DNA of 33,560 nt from Comamonadaceae bacterium. Lineage in GTDB: Bacteria; Pseudomonadota; Gammaproteobacteria; Burkholderiales; Burkholderiaceae_C. The stretch covers positions 1 to 33,560 of the forward strand of contig CANCCF010000026.1 in NCBI GenBank assembly GCA_947374485.1, read 5' to 3'. The notes beneath the pieces were generated by a model. The model was not told the DNA's origin. It saw nothing but the letters and a program-made list of their open reading frames with translations, and searched no databases. This document shows, in pieces, positions 7,588 to 14,850 of the stretch (positions within the stretch are counted from its first letter, which is position 1; the number at the start of each line of letters is the position of its first letter). The position numbers were made by a program, and so were the translations under genes.

Positions 7588-8928
7588 TTATTTGCCAATG
7601 CCCAGATTGGCCTGCACGTTGACGGCCTGCTGCACCAGCGAACTCATGCCGCTGTTCTGCGCGGCCGACATGATGCCCGCAGCCGACTGGCCCACGCTGC
7701 TCATGGTGTTGGACATGTTGAACATGCCGGAGTCCACATGCAGGGTGCCACCTGCGCCACCCGCACCACCGGCTGCACCCATGCCATTGCCAGCGGTGGA
7801 ACCCATGCCCACACCACCGGTGCCGCCAGCGCCACCTGTGCCGCTTTGGGCACCCGTGGCGCCCACAGCGCCCTGCGCAGTGCCGCCTGTGGAACTGCCA
7901 TTGGTGGCCGATGTGGAGGCGCCGCCGTTGGTGGCCGAGCCACTCGTGGCATTGCCACCTACAGCCCCATTGCCCGCGGTGTTGCCTGCGCCCGCACCTG
8001 CGGCGCCGGTACCCGAGCCACCGGTAGCCGAGCCACCGGTGGCAGTGGCCGTGCCGGTGTTGGTGGTGCTGCCGGGCGGTGGGGTGGTGGCGCCGCTGCC
8101 GTTGACTGTGCTGCCAGCGGAAGAGCTGCCGTTGCCGCCCGAGCCATTGCCGCCATTGCCGCCATACGCATCGGTTGCATGCCCGCCTGCGCCACCTGTT
8201 CCGGCACCGGCACCGCCCGCTGTGGCACTGCCGTTGGAAGCTGCACCGCTGCTGGCGCTGCCGTTGCTGGCGCTGGCATTGCCACCGGCACCGCCTGCAC
8301 CACCGGCGCCGCCTGCGCCGCTGTTGCCGCCGTTGCCGGCACTGCCGCCCGAGCCACCCGTGGCATTGCCACCCAGGCCGTAGCCGCCAGCGCCAGCGCC
8401 AGCGCCGTTGGCCGAGCCCTGGTTGTTGGTGGCCTGGTTGCCGATGTTGGAGACGGCGTTGCCACTCACCGAGCCACTCAGGTTCACGGTGGCCGTGACC
8501 GTGCTGGTGTTGAACGAGCTGGTGGTGGCGCTGGTGGCCGTGGCGCCATTGTTGGCTGCGGCTGCGGCAGCACCAGAGGCATTGTTGGCACCCGAGTTGT
8601 TGCGGGAGTTGCCGGCGCTCTTGTCGTTGAGCTGGTCGGAGTTGTTGCTCTGGTCGTTGAACTGGTTGGAGTTGTCACTCTTGTTGTTGTTCAGGTCGGT
8701 GTTGCTGCTCTTGTTGTTGTTCTGGTCCGAGGCCGTGCTGGTTTGGGTCGCTGTTGAATATTCATTCGCCGCAGCGCCGGGGTTGTTGGTCTGCGTCGAC
8801 GTTGCAGTAGCCGTCTGCGGTGACGTAGCGCCACCCGTGCCGGAGTTGGTGATGACCGGGTTGGCCATGGCCTGACCGGCCAGGCCGAAGGCCAGGGCAA
8901 CTGCAGAGGCCAGTAGGGATTTCTTCAT
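7588..8928 (-). CDS. Large exported Asn/Gly-rich low-complexity protein, candidate major fibre (amyloid-like) subunit
   Basis: A 446-residue exported protein and the first gene of the set. The signal peptide is MKKSLLASAVALAFGLAG-like, cut after AMA (residue 22). Next come a Thr/Ser/Asn region, four 10-residue Asn/Asp/Ser-rich repeats (residues 67-106), a beta-prone stretch (about 137-165), a long Gly/Ala/Ser/Asn tract (about 171-395) and a conserved-looking C-terminus with GQSAAGIM, QNSG and QQAVNVQANL. I see no Cys and no Trp. This make-up suits an extracellular, repetitive, self-assembling protein like FapC or curlin, but the sequence is not obviously homologous to either. The ATG at 8928 has GGAG 8 bases upstream. 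A sigma-54 promoter lies about 80 bases upstream. Confidence 0.85.
   Translation of the reverse strand: MKKSLLASAVALAFGLAGQAMANPVITNSGTGGATSPQTATATSTQTNNPGAAANEYSTATQTSTASDQNNNKSSNTDLNNNKSDNSNQFNDQSNNSDQLNDKSAGNSRNNSGANNASGAAAAAANNGATATSATTSSFNTSTVTATVNLSGSVSGNAVSNIGNQATNNQGSANGAGAGAGGYGLGGNATGGSGGSAGNGGNSGAGGAGGAGGAGGNASASNGSASSGAASNGSATAGGAGAGTGGAGGHATDAYGGNGGNGSGGNGSSSAGSTVNGSGATTPPPGSTTNTGTATATGGSATGGSGTGAAGAGAGNTAGNGAVGGNATSGSATNGGASTSATNGSSTGGTAQGAVGATGAQSGTGGAGGTGGVGMGSTAGNGMGAAGGAGGAGGTLHVDSGMFNMSNTMSSVGQSAAGIMSAAQNSGMSSLVQQAVNVQANLGIGK
7744..8418 (-). repeat. Gly/Ala/Ser/Asn low-complexity coding tract
   Basis: Residues about 171-395 of the major exported protein consist almost only of Gly, Ala, Ser, Thr and Asn in short GGAGG, GNG and SNGSA units. 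The opposite strand consequently shows proline/alanine-rich pseudo-frames that should not be read as genes. Confidence 0.85.
8611..8730 (-). repeat. Four 30-base repeats encoding Asn-rich decapeptides
   Basis: Residues 67-106 of the major exported protein fall into four consecutive 10-residue units: SDQNNNKSSN, TDLNNNKSDN, SNQFNDQSNN and SDQLNDKSAG. The spacing is exact and the pattern [ST]-[DN]-x-x-N-[ND]-x-S is kept. Such regular Asn/Gln-bearing units are typical of beta-solenoid or amyloid-forming segments; that structural reading is inference. Confidence 0.85.
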
Positions 8929-9009
8929 GATGACTCCTAGGTTTTGAAAACGTGATGGAAGCAAATTGGTTCGGCACGTGCATCTGCAGCGCCTACCGGA
9001 GGACGTCAT

Positions 9010-9025
9010 TGCAAAACAAGTGCCA
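9010..9025 (-). promoter_or_regulatory. Sigma-54 (-24/-12) promoter of the exported-protein genes
   Basis: The minus strand reads TGGCAC-TTGTT-TTGCA, an exact match to the sigma-54 consensus TGGCAC-N5-TTGCW with GG and GC separated by 10 bases. Transcription would start near 8999, giving a leader of about 70 bases before the ATG at 8928. The upstream gene encodes a GAFTGA-containing sigma-54 activator. Confidence 0.9.
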
Positions 9026-9137
9026 ACAGCCCATGGCAGACCGGCTGGAGAGCCCTTTTCCATTGGCGCAGTGGCGCACCGGCATGTCGCAGCTGCAGTG
9101 CATGAACGGCCTGCCGGCGGGGTCGGCGCAGGCAATG

Positions 9138-9155
9138 TGTCGCAGCTGTGTGACA
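9138..9155. promoter_or_regulatory. Candidate upstream activator site (inverted repeat)
   Basis: TGTCGCA-GCTG-TGTGACA: 7-base arms with one mismatch around four bases, about 115 bases upstream of the sigma-54 promoter. It has the same pattern as the repeat at 9240-9257. Its first 11 bases recur at 9085-9095, 53 bases away or about five helical turns. Confidence 0.5.
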
Positions 9156-9239
9156 GCGTTTGCCGCGGGCTGGCATGGCACGCCGTGGTGTGCGTGGGGA
9201 GCCCTGCGATATGCCCTGGAATCCACAGGAAATGCGACT

Positions 9240-9257
9240 TGTCACATGCGTGTGACG
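9240..9257. promoter_or_regulatory. Candidate upstream activator site (inverted repeat)
   Basis: TGTCACA-TGCG-TGTGACG: a perfect 6-base inverted repeat (GTCACA/TGTGAC) around four bases, just past the stop of the sigma-54 activator gene. Together with 9138-9155 it suggests the consensus TGTCACA-N4-TGTGACA for that activator. Confidence 0.5.
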
Positions 9258-9264
9258 CTGGCGT

Positions 9265-10596
9265 TCAAAGACTGATGCCATGCTTGTCCATCAAGCGGTA
9301 CAAGGTCATTCGCGACACGCCCAGGTCGCGCGCGGCCAGGGTCTTGTTGTTGGCATGGCCCTGCAGGCTGTCCTGGATGGCCTCGCACTCGGCACGCACA
9401 CGGGCGTCCTCCAGGCCCTCACCCTGGTTGCCCTCGAAGGGAATTTGCAGGCCCAGGTCCAGTGGTGTGATCAGCCGCCCCTCGGACATCACCATGGCGC
9501 GCCGGATGCGGTTGATCAACTCGCGCACATTGCCTGGCCAGTCATGCTGGTGCAGGGCCTGCAGGGCGCGCTTGCCAAAGCCGGCGAGGCGCGGATTTTT
9601 GTCATGGCCAAAGCGCTGGAAGAAGTGGTGCGCCAGCAGCTCCAGGTCTTCCTTGCGCTCACGCAGCGCGGGCACGGCCAGCGGCAATACGTTGAGGCGG
9701 TACAACAGGTCTTCGCGAAAGCGGCCCGCGCGCACCGCCTCATCGAGCCGCATGTGCGAGGCGGCTATGACCCGCACATCCACCGCAATCGGCCGTGAGG
9801 CGCCCAAGCGCACAATGCTGCCCTCTTGCAGGAAGCGCAGCAGGTTGACTTGCAACTCCAGCGCCAGGTCGCCCACTTCGTCCAGAAACAAGGTGCCGCC
9901 ATCGGCCGATTCGATCAGCCCGCGCTTCTCGCGCATCGCACCGGTAAAGGCGCCGCGCTCATAGCCAAACAGTTCGGACTGGATCAGACTGGCGGGCATG
10001 GCACCGCAGTTCATGGCCACAAAGGGCTTGTCAGCCCGGGGCGAATGCTGGTGAATGGCCTGTGCCACAAGCTCCTTGCCACTGCCGCTCTCACCCCAGA
10101 TCAGCACCGGAGCGTTGGCCTGCGCCACCTTCACAATCTGCCGCCGCAAGCCCGCTATGGCCGGGCTGTTGCCTACGATTGCAAGGCAGGCTGGCTGCGC
10201 CGTACCGGGCTTGTGAGCGCCCTGGGTGGCCCGCACGCAGGCGTGCTCCAGGCTGCTCGCCAGCAGAGCGGCGTCCACTGGCCAGATATGAAAATCAGAC
10301 AGGTGCTGAATGATCAGCCGACGGCAGTCACCGTGCTGTAATGCCGATGGTGCAAACACACCCACCCATTGGGTGGACTGCTGCAGCTCCAGCAAAAGGT
10401 CCATGTCTTCCGCACTGCCGGGGTGCGTGGCACCCACCAGCAACAGGCCAACCGGACAGGGCTTTTCAAGCAAGGCCTTGCGTGCGCCGGCCAGGTCGCT
10501 TGCAACCCGCAATGTCCAGCCCGTGTGTGGCAAGGCAGCCGTGACGGCCTCAGCATCCCCTCCCAGGCTGACGACCAGCAGTTCTCTTGTCGACAT
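9265..10596 (-). CDS. Sigma-54-dependent activator, VpsR/NtrC-like
   Basis: A 443-residue enhancer-binding protein. Residues 1-125 form a receiver-like domain without an evident phosphorylatable Asp motif, as in VpsR-type regulators. The AAA+ domain has Walker A GESGSGKE (about 168-175), the sigma-54 contact loop GAFTGA (about 215-220) and Walker B GGTLFLDE (about 234-241). The C-terminal Fis-type helix-turn-helix ends in NNKTLAARDLGVSRMTLYRL. GAFTGA is intact, so it should work with sigma-54, unlike VpsR-type proteins lacking it. The ATG at 10596 has a GAGGGG sequence upstream. It lies upstream of, and in the same direction as, the sigma-54 promoter at 9010 and is its most likely activator. 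Confidence 0.93.
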   Translation of the reverse strand: MSTRELLVVSLGGDAEAVTAALPHTGWTLRVASDLAGARKALLEKPCPVGLLLVGATHPGSAEDMDLLLELQQSTQWVGVFAPSALQHGDCRRLIIQHLSDFHIWPVDAALLASSLEHACVRATQGAHKPGTAQPACLAIVGNSPAIAGLRRQIVKVAQANAPVLIWGESGSGKELVAQAIHQHSPRADKPFVAMNCGAMPASLIQSELFGYERGAFTGAMREKRGLIESADGGTLFLDEVGDLALELQVNLLRFLQEGSIVRLGASRPIAVDVRVIAASHMRLDEAVRAGRFREDLLYRLNVLPLAVPALRERKEDLELLAHHFFQRFGHDKNPRLAGFGKRALQALHQHDWPGNVRELINRIRRAMVMSEGRLITPLDLGLQIPFEGNQGEGLEDARVRAECEAIQDSLQGHANNKTLAARDLGVSRMTLYRLMDKHGISL

Positions 10597-10759
10597 GCCC
10601 AAATCCCCTCGTAAATGCCCGCAAAAAGCGCTTCGGAAAATCACCTGTGAAGCGTAGGTCGCAGGGCCCTTCTTCGCTTGATTATTCGCAATCCACAGGG
10701 GGTGCCCGCTCTGGATACTCAGGCACACATTTGAATTTGCACACCCGGAGAGTCACCCC

Positions 10760-11833
10760 ATGCCACCCTTGCGCCACCCGTCCCTTCACGCCCTTTGTGC
10801 TGCCAGTTTGCTGGCCTGTGCATGTGCCGCGCAGGCACAGACTGCTGTGGGCACACCGCCGCCCACAGACGGGCGCCCGCCCGAGGTCGGCGCCATCTTC
10901 GAGCAGCCCGGCGTGCTGACCCAACCCGGACATTACGTGCTCGAGCCCTCGGTGCAATACGGCTACTCCTCGAGCAACCGCATTGCGCTGGTGGGCTACA
11001 CCGTCATACCGGCCTTGCTGATCGGCCTGATCGATGTGCGTGAAGTCAAACGCAACACGCTGGTGGCTGCGCTGGCCGGTCGTGCAGGGCTGACCAACCG
11101 CCTGGAAGTGGAAGTGCGCGTGCCCTATGTCTACCGGGCTGACGACACGGTGAGCCGCGAAGTGGCCACCGGCACTGCGGTGGACGAGGTGTTTTCAGCC
11201 AAGGGCAATGGCGTGGGCGACGTGGAGCTGGCCATGCGCTACCAGATGAATGAAGGCGGTGTGGACAAGCCCTTCTACATTGGCGGGCTGCGCTACAAAA
11301 GCCGTACCGGGCGCGACCCCTTTGAAGTGGTGACCCAATGCACCACGCGCTGCGACCCCACCCGGGCCACCGGCTCCGGCCTGCCGCTGGACCTGCCCAC
11401 CGGCTCCGGCTTCGATTCCCTGCAGGCCAGTGTGACCATGCTCTACCCCTCGGACCCGGCCGTGTTCTTTGGCAGCCTGAGCTACACCTATAACTTTCCG
11501 CGCGACAACATCAGCCGCACCGTACTCAACGGCCAGCAGGAATTTCTGGGCAGCATTGCGCCGGGTGCCGTGCTGGGCTTCAACTTTGGCATGAGCCTGG
11601 CCTTGAATGAAAAGTCGTCGTTCAGCATTGGCTACGACCACAGCATGGTGGACCGCACGCGCCAGAACGGCGAGGTCGTGGCGGGCTCGGTGGTGACGCA
11701 GCTGGGCACCCTGCTGCTGGGCTACTCGTACAAGCTGAGCAGCAGCACCACACTCAATGTGTCGGTGGGCGCGGGCCTCACGCGTGACACGCCCGACGTG
11801 TCGGTGACCGTGCGCCTGCCCATTACCTTTTGA
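10760..11833 (+). CDS. Outer-membrane beta-barrel protein (transporter-like), divergent from the activator
   Basis: A 357-residue exported protein. The signal peptide ends at about residue 26 (CAAQAQ). The chain then shows regular alternating hydrophobic/polar beta-strands with conserved-looking pieces (GHYVLEPSVQYGYSS, NRLEVEVRVPYVYR, GNGVGDVELAMRYQ, LPTGSGFDSLQ) and ends in a terminal Phe (RLPITF), the usual signal for outer-membrane assembly. It resembles the Phenol_MetA_deg/'transporter' barrels and in context recalls FapF, the amyloid exporter, but lacks FapF's N-terminal coiled coil. A likely role is secretion of the exported low-complexity proteins (inference). GGAG lies upstream of the ATG. 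It converges on the PAS gene, 25 bases away. Confidence 0.85.
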   Translation: MPPLRHPSLHALCAASLLACACAAQAQTAVGTPPPTDGRPPEVGAIFEQPGVLTQPGHYVLEPSVQYGYSSSNRIALVGYTVIPALLIGLIDVREVKRNTLVAALAGRAGLTNRLEVEVRVPYVYRADDTVSREVATGTAVDEVFSAKGNGVGDVELAMRYQMNEGGVDKPFYIGGLRYKSRTGRDPFEVVTQCTTRCDPTRATGSGLPLDLPTGSGFDSLQASVTMLYPSDPAVFFGSLSYTYNFPRDNISRTVLNGQQEFLGSIAPGAVLGFNFGMSLALNEKSSFSIGYDHSMVDRTRQNGEVVAGSVVTQLGTLLLGYSYKLSSSTTLNVSVGAGLTRDTPDVSVTVRLPITF

Positions 11834-11858
11834 GGGGCCGTCTTGATGGGCCGCGTTG

Positions 11859-13232
11859 TCAAAGCTCTGCAGGGCGGGCGCCTTGGCCCCTGATGTGCGT
11901 GACGTCCTGGTGGCTGACCACGGCGCGCGCGTGCACGCCATGCACCGCCATCACGCGCATGATGAACCAGCGCCGGTCCGCGCCCGCCGCAAACGAGTAG
12001 TCCAGCTGAAAGCTGGGCACCTTGCCAGCCAGCACCTCTGCAAGCCCGGCCAGGGCATCGCGTTTGATGGCGCCTTCGCCACCGGTAACGGCGTCGAGCA
12101 AATCGGCATAGGCAAAACTTGCCAGGCCGTTGCGGTAGGGGTGGCCACTGGCCAGGCCGTAGGCGTTCCACAGGGCGTTGGTGCGCAGCACACGGCCGTC
12201 GGCGTCCAGCACCGCCAGGTACTGCGGCAGCAACTCAAACATGGCCAGCTTGATGCCGCGCATCTCGCGCAGTTCTTCTTCGGTGCGCTTGGCCGCACTG
12301 ATGTCGGTGTCTACCCCCATCAGGCGCGTGGCACGGCCTTCCGCGTCACACCCCACCACGCTGGCGCGGCTGGCCATCCAGATCCAATTGTCGTGGCTGC
12401 TGCGGTCCTGGCCTGCGCAGCGGTGCTCGCTCATGAACCGCGGCTCCTGGCCATACAGGCAGCTTTGCACCTTGTCGCGCAGGGCGGGCCAGTCGTCCGG
12501 GTGCAGGCGCCTGCGCCAAGCCTCCAGAATGCCGCCGCGTTGTTCCGCAGGGCTGTCGTACAGGCGGGCCAAGCCGGGGGAGTAGCGCAGCGTGTCGGCC
12601 TGCAAGTCCCACTCCCAATGGCCGTCGCCAAAGTTCTCCAGAGCGGCTCGCAGGCCCTGCTCGCTGGCACGCAACTGCTCTTCCTGCAGCCGCCGGGTGG
12701 TGATGTTGGTCAGCACCATGTGGTGGCCCTGCAGCGTGTACAAGGGCGACAGCGCCAGCTGCACGTAGTTCAGCGGCCGGTTGCCGCCACCCAGCGTCAC
12801 ATCGCAGTGCTGGTCTTCACCACTTTCGGTGGCACGTTGCAGCAGCGCCAATATCCGGCTGCGCTCCTCCGGGAAAAAAAAATCAACAAACACGCGCCCC
12901 ATCAGGGTGTTGCGCTCGGAGCCCAGCAGGCTGGCCGCTGCGAGGTTGAGCTTGCTTATCTTGGTGGCGGTGTCGATGCTGACAAAGCCCACCGGCGCGA
13001 AATCATAAAGGTCGGTGGATTCATTGAGTGCCACATCCAGCCGCGCGCAGGTGTCCTGCAAATACACATTTTGTATTTCAATTTCGATCTTGCTGATGGC
13101 GACTTCTTCGAGCAGCTTGTTGGCCTGCTCCTTGCTCAAACCCCCAGCGTGTTGCGCCTCAGGCGTGCCCAGGCGCTGCACAGCAAGCTGGCGCAACTCC
13201 TCGATACTGGGTGGATTGACTTTGTAACCCAT
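11859..13232 (-). CDS. Multi-PAS sensory protein without an output domain
   Basis: A 457-residue soluble protein. The N-terminus (about 1-75) is helical with a KIEIEIQN coiled-coil segment. Three PAS domains follow, at about 75-180 (DFAPVGFVSID), 195-315 (ENFGDGHWEWDLQADTLRYSP with a PAC-like VDTDISAAKRTEEEL end) and 330-450 (LLPQYLAVLDADGRVLRTN). There is no kinase, GGDEF, EAL, HTH or methyl-accepting domain, and no membrane segment. It lies 52 bases downstream of a Crp/Fnr regulator gene on the same strand, near a PAS histidine kinase/response regulator pair, so it may act as a protein-protein signal module there. The start is an ATG with a weak GGA sequence upstream. Confidence 0.85.
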   Translation of the reverse strand: MGYKVNPPSIEELRQLAVQRLGTPEAQHAGGLSKEQANKLLEEVAISKIEIEIQNVYLQDTCARLDVALNESTDLYDFAPVGFVSIDTATKISKLNLAAASLLGSERNTLMGRVFVDFFFPEERSRILALLQRATESGEDQHCDVTLGGGNRPLNYVQLALSPLYTLQGHHMVLTNITTRRLQEEQLRASEQGLRAALENFGDGHWEWDLQADTLRYSPGLARLYDSPAEQRGGILEAWRRRLHPDDWPALRDKVQSCLYGQEPRFMSEHRCAGQDRSSHDNWIWMASRASVVGCDAEGRATRLMGVDTDISAAKRTEEELREMRGIKLAMFELLPQYLAVLDADGRVLRTNALWNAYGLASGHPYRNGLASFAYADLLDAVTGGEGAIKRDALAGLAEVLAGKVPSFQLDYSFAAGADRRWFIMRVMAVHGVHARAVVSHQDVTHIRGQGARPAEL

Positions 13233-13284
13233 GCTGATCCATTCTTGTTTTCATTGTGAATAGCAGGTTGACTACCGGTGTGGA

Positions 13285-14055
13285 TCAGCCCTCATAGGCG
13301 CGCAAGGCATCCGCGTCGAGAAGTGTAACGTCGCGGTTGGAAATTTCAATGATTCCCAGATGGTTCAGCAGGGAAAGTGCGCGGCTCACCGTTTCCAGCG
13401 TCACGCTCAGGTAGTTGCCGATGTCGCGCCGTGTCATGGTCAGGGTGAAGCGTCGGGGCGAACAGCCCATGGCGGCAAAGCACTCCGACTGCTGCAGCAG
13501 GAAGCGCGCAACACGCACCTCGGAGCGGGGCGCGTGCGACACCGTGTACGAGGCCTGCTCGCGTGTGATCTCGCGGCTGATGGCCCAGTACAGCATGTGC
13601 TCCATGTCGTCGCAGCGGCGCGTGGGTGAAAAGAATTCATCCGCGGGCAGGCGTATCACCTCGCTGTCGGTCAGCGCCACGGTTTCACAGCCGTAGTGCT
13701 TTTTGTAGACGCCGTCGCAGCCCAGCAGGTCGCCCTTCATGTGGAAAGAGATCACGTTGTCATTGCCGTCATCGTGGGTTACCACCGACTTCAGCGAGCC
13801 CGAGCGCACCACGTAGAGGCCGTTGAACGGCTGCCCCATGGCAAACACCGACTGCCCCGAGCGCACCCGCTGGTGGCGAAACGCCTGGCCCTGTGCCGAT
13901 GTGCCGGTGCGCCCGTCAAAGCGCAGCAAGGCCATCACGTCAGACAGGGTGGAAGACTCACAGACATGGCGCTGGTGGCGCACTGGCTGCAAGGTCGGTG
14001 AGTAGGGAGCCGTGGCGTGGGCGGCACCGGTGGTGGGAAAGTTTTGTAATTGCAC
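13285..14055 (-). CDS. Crp/Fnr-family regulator lacking the FNR cysteine cluster
   Basis: A 256-residue transcription factor with a cyclic-nucleotide-type beta-barrel (GQSVFAMGQPFNGLYVVRSG) and a C-terminal helix-turn-helix MTRRDIGNYLSVTLETVSRAL. The recognition helix carries the E-x-x-S-R triad typical of FNR-type TTGAT-box binders. Only one Cys (about 32) is found in the N-terminal arm, with others at about 113 and 122, so the four-Cys iron-sulfur arrangement of FNR is absent and oxygen sensing by that route is unlikely. The start is judged to be GTG at 14055 because AGGGG lies 7 bases upstream; a TTG at 14070 is possible in the same frame. It is probably cotranscribed with the PAS-only protein. 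Confidence 0.92.
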   Translation of the reverse strand: MQLQNFPTTGAAHATAPYSPTLQPVRHQRHVCESSTLSDVMALLRFDGRTGTSAQGQAFRHQRVRSGQSVFAMGQPFNGLYVVRSGSLKSVVTHDDGNDNVISFHMKGDLLGCDGVYKKHYGCETVALTDSEVIRLPADEFFSPTRRCDDMEHMLYWAISREITREQASYTVSHAPRSEVRVARFLLQQSECFAAMGCSPRRFTLTMTRRDIGNYLSVTLETVSRALSLLNHLGIIEISNRDVTLLDADALRAYEG

Positions 14056-14132
14056 GCTGGAACCCCTCAATGCACCGCTTGCCCGACGGGCACACGCTTC
14101 AATGCAGTGCCTGAACTCTAGTTACGGCGCTG

Positions 14133-14148
14133 CCCTACGTATGTAGGG
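14133..14148. promoter_or_regulatory. Inverted repeat upstream of the Crp/Fnr gene
   Basis: CCCTAC-GTAT-GTAGGG, a perfect 6-base inverted repeat around four bases, about 80 bases upstream of the Crp/Fnr start, in the only gap between this gene and the response regulator gene. It is a candidate operator, possibly of the adjacent NarL-type response regulator. Confidence 0.5.
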
Positions 14149-14208
14149 AGTTCTTGACATCTTGTGTCGGTGCACGTGGACACTGGGGCGGTCACCCTGG
14201 CTCGCGTT

Positions 14209-14850
14209 TCAGGGCATGTCGGGCTCGACCAGCTTGTAGCGTATGGCCAGGCGCACCAGGGCAGGCACGTCGCTCACCCCCAGCTTGGCCATCAGGCGGC
14301 TGCGGTAGGTGGCCACGGTTTTGGGGGAGAGGTGCAGCTGGCGGCCGATCTCGGTGCTGGAGAGGCCCCGCACCACCATGGAGACGGTTTGCCGCTCGCG
14401 CGGTGAAAGGCTGCCAATCGGGTCCTGCTCGTCCCCCTGGGTGAAGGACTGCACCGCCAGTTCCGCCACGTTCGAGCCCAGGTAGCGCCGCCCCAGCGCG
14501 GCCGCCTCAATGGCATTGGCCAACTCGCGCCCGGGTGAGCCTTTGAGCACATAGCCCAGGGCCCCCATGCGCAGGGCCTCGGCCACCAGGCGGGGCTGGG
14601 CAGACATGGTCAGCACCACACAGCGGGTGTCGGAGTTGTGGCGGCGCAGTTCGGCCAGCAGCTCCAGGCCCGAGCGGCCGTCAAGCTGCAGGTCCAGCAG
14701 CAACACGTCGGGGTGCAGGCGCTGGATGTCTGCCAGCGCCTCGGTGGTGTCAGCCGACTCGCCCACCACCTTGTAGTTCCAGGCCTGCATGAGCACACGC
14801 AGGCCCTCGCGCATGATCTGGTGGTCGTCCACCAGGTAGAGGCGGGTCAT
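14209..14850 (-). CDS. NarL/FixJ-type response regulator
   Basis: A 213-residue two-component response regulator. The receiver domain has the acidic pair at Asp8-Asp9, the phospho-acceptor Asp53 in LLLDLQLDG, and the conserved Lys in GYVLKGS. The C-terminal LuxR-type helix-turn-helix (about 145-210) reads LSPRERQTVSMVVRG...SPKTVATYRSRLMAKLGV. The ATG at 14850 overlaps the kinase stop as ATGA, which supports this start over the upstream in-frame one at 14868. Phosphorylated by the adjacent kinase, it should bind DNA as a dimer. Likely targets include the neighbouring Crp/Fnr gene (inference from location). Confidence 0.95.
   Translation of the reverse strand: MTRLYLVDDHQIMREGLRVLMQAWNYKVVGESADTTEALADIQRLHPDVLLLDLQLDGRSGLELLAELRRHNSDTRCVVLTMSAQPRLVAEALRMGALGYVLKGSPGRELANAIEAAALGRRYLGSNVAELAVQSFTQGDEQDPIGSLSPRERQTVSMVVRGLSSTEIGRQLHLSPKTVATYRSRLMAKLGVSDVPALVRLAIRYKLVEPDMP

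Larger units (their letters stand above)
8929..9264. other. 336-base control region between the regulator gene and the exported-protein genes
   Basis: No gene is seen here. The stretch holds the leader of the Gly/Asn-rich gene, its sigma-54 promoter (9010-9025), and further upstream two 18-base inverted repeats (9138-9155 and 9240-9257) plus a related half-site TGTCGCAGCTG at 9085-9095. This is the expected layout of a sigma-54 promoter with remote activator sites. Confidence 0.75.

Noticed and set aside
7744..8418. CRISPR-like appearance of the repetitive tract
   Set aside because: Repeats are short, irregular and in frame with a signal-peptide-bearing protein; no constant repeat/spacer structure.
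7456..8757. Pro/Ala- or Cys/Gly-rich plus-strand frames opposite the Gly/Asn-rich gene
   Set aside because: Mirror images of the repetitive coding tract; no plausible start context and no domain.
10665..10685. Second sigma-54 promoter before the barrel gene (GG-N10-GC)
   Set aside because: Only GG and GC match; the TGGCAC and TTGC blocks are poorly kept, so chance in GC-rich DNA is likely.
10722..10740. GGCAC...TTTGC upstream of the barrel gene as a sigma-54 promoter
   Set aside because: GG and GC are 15 bases apart instead of 10.
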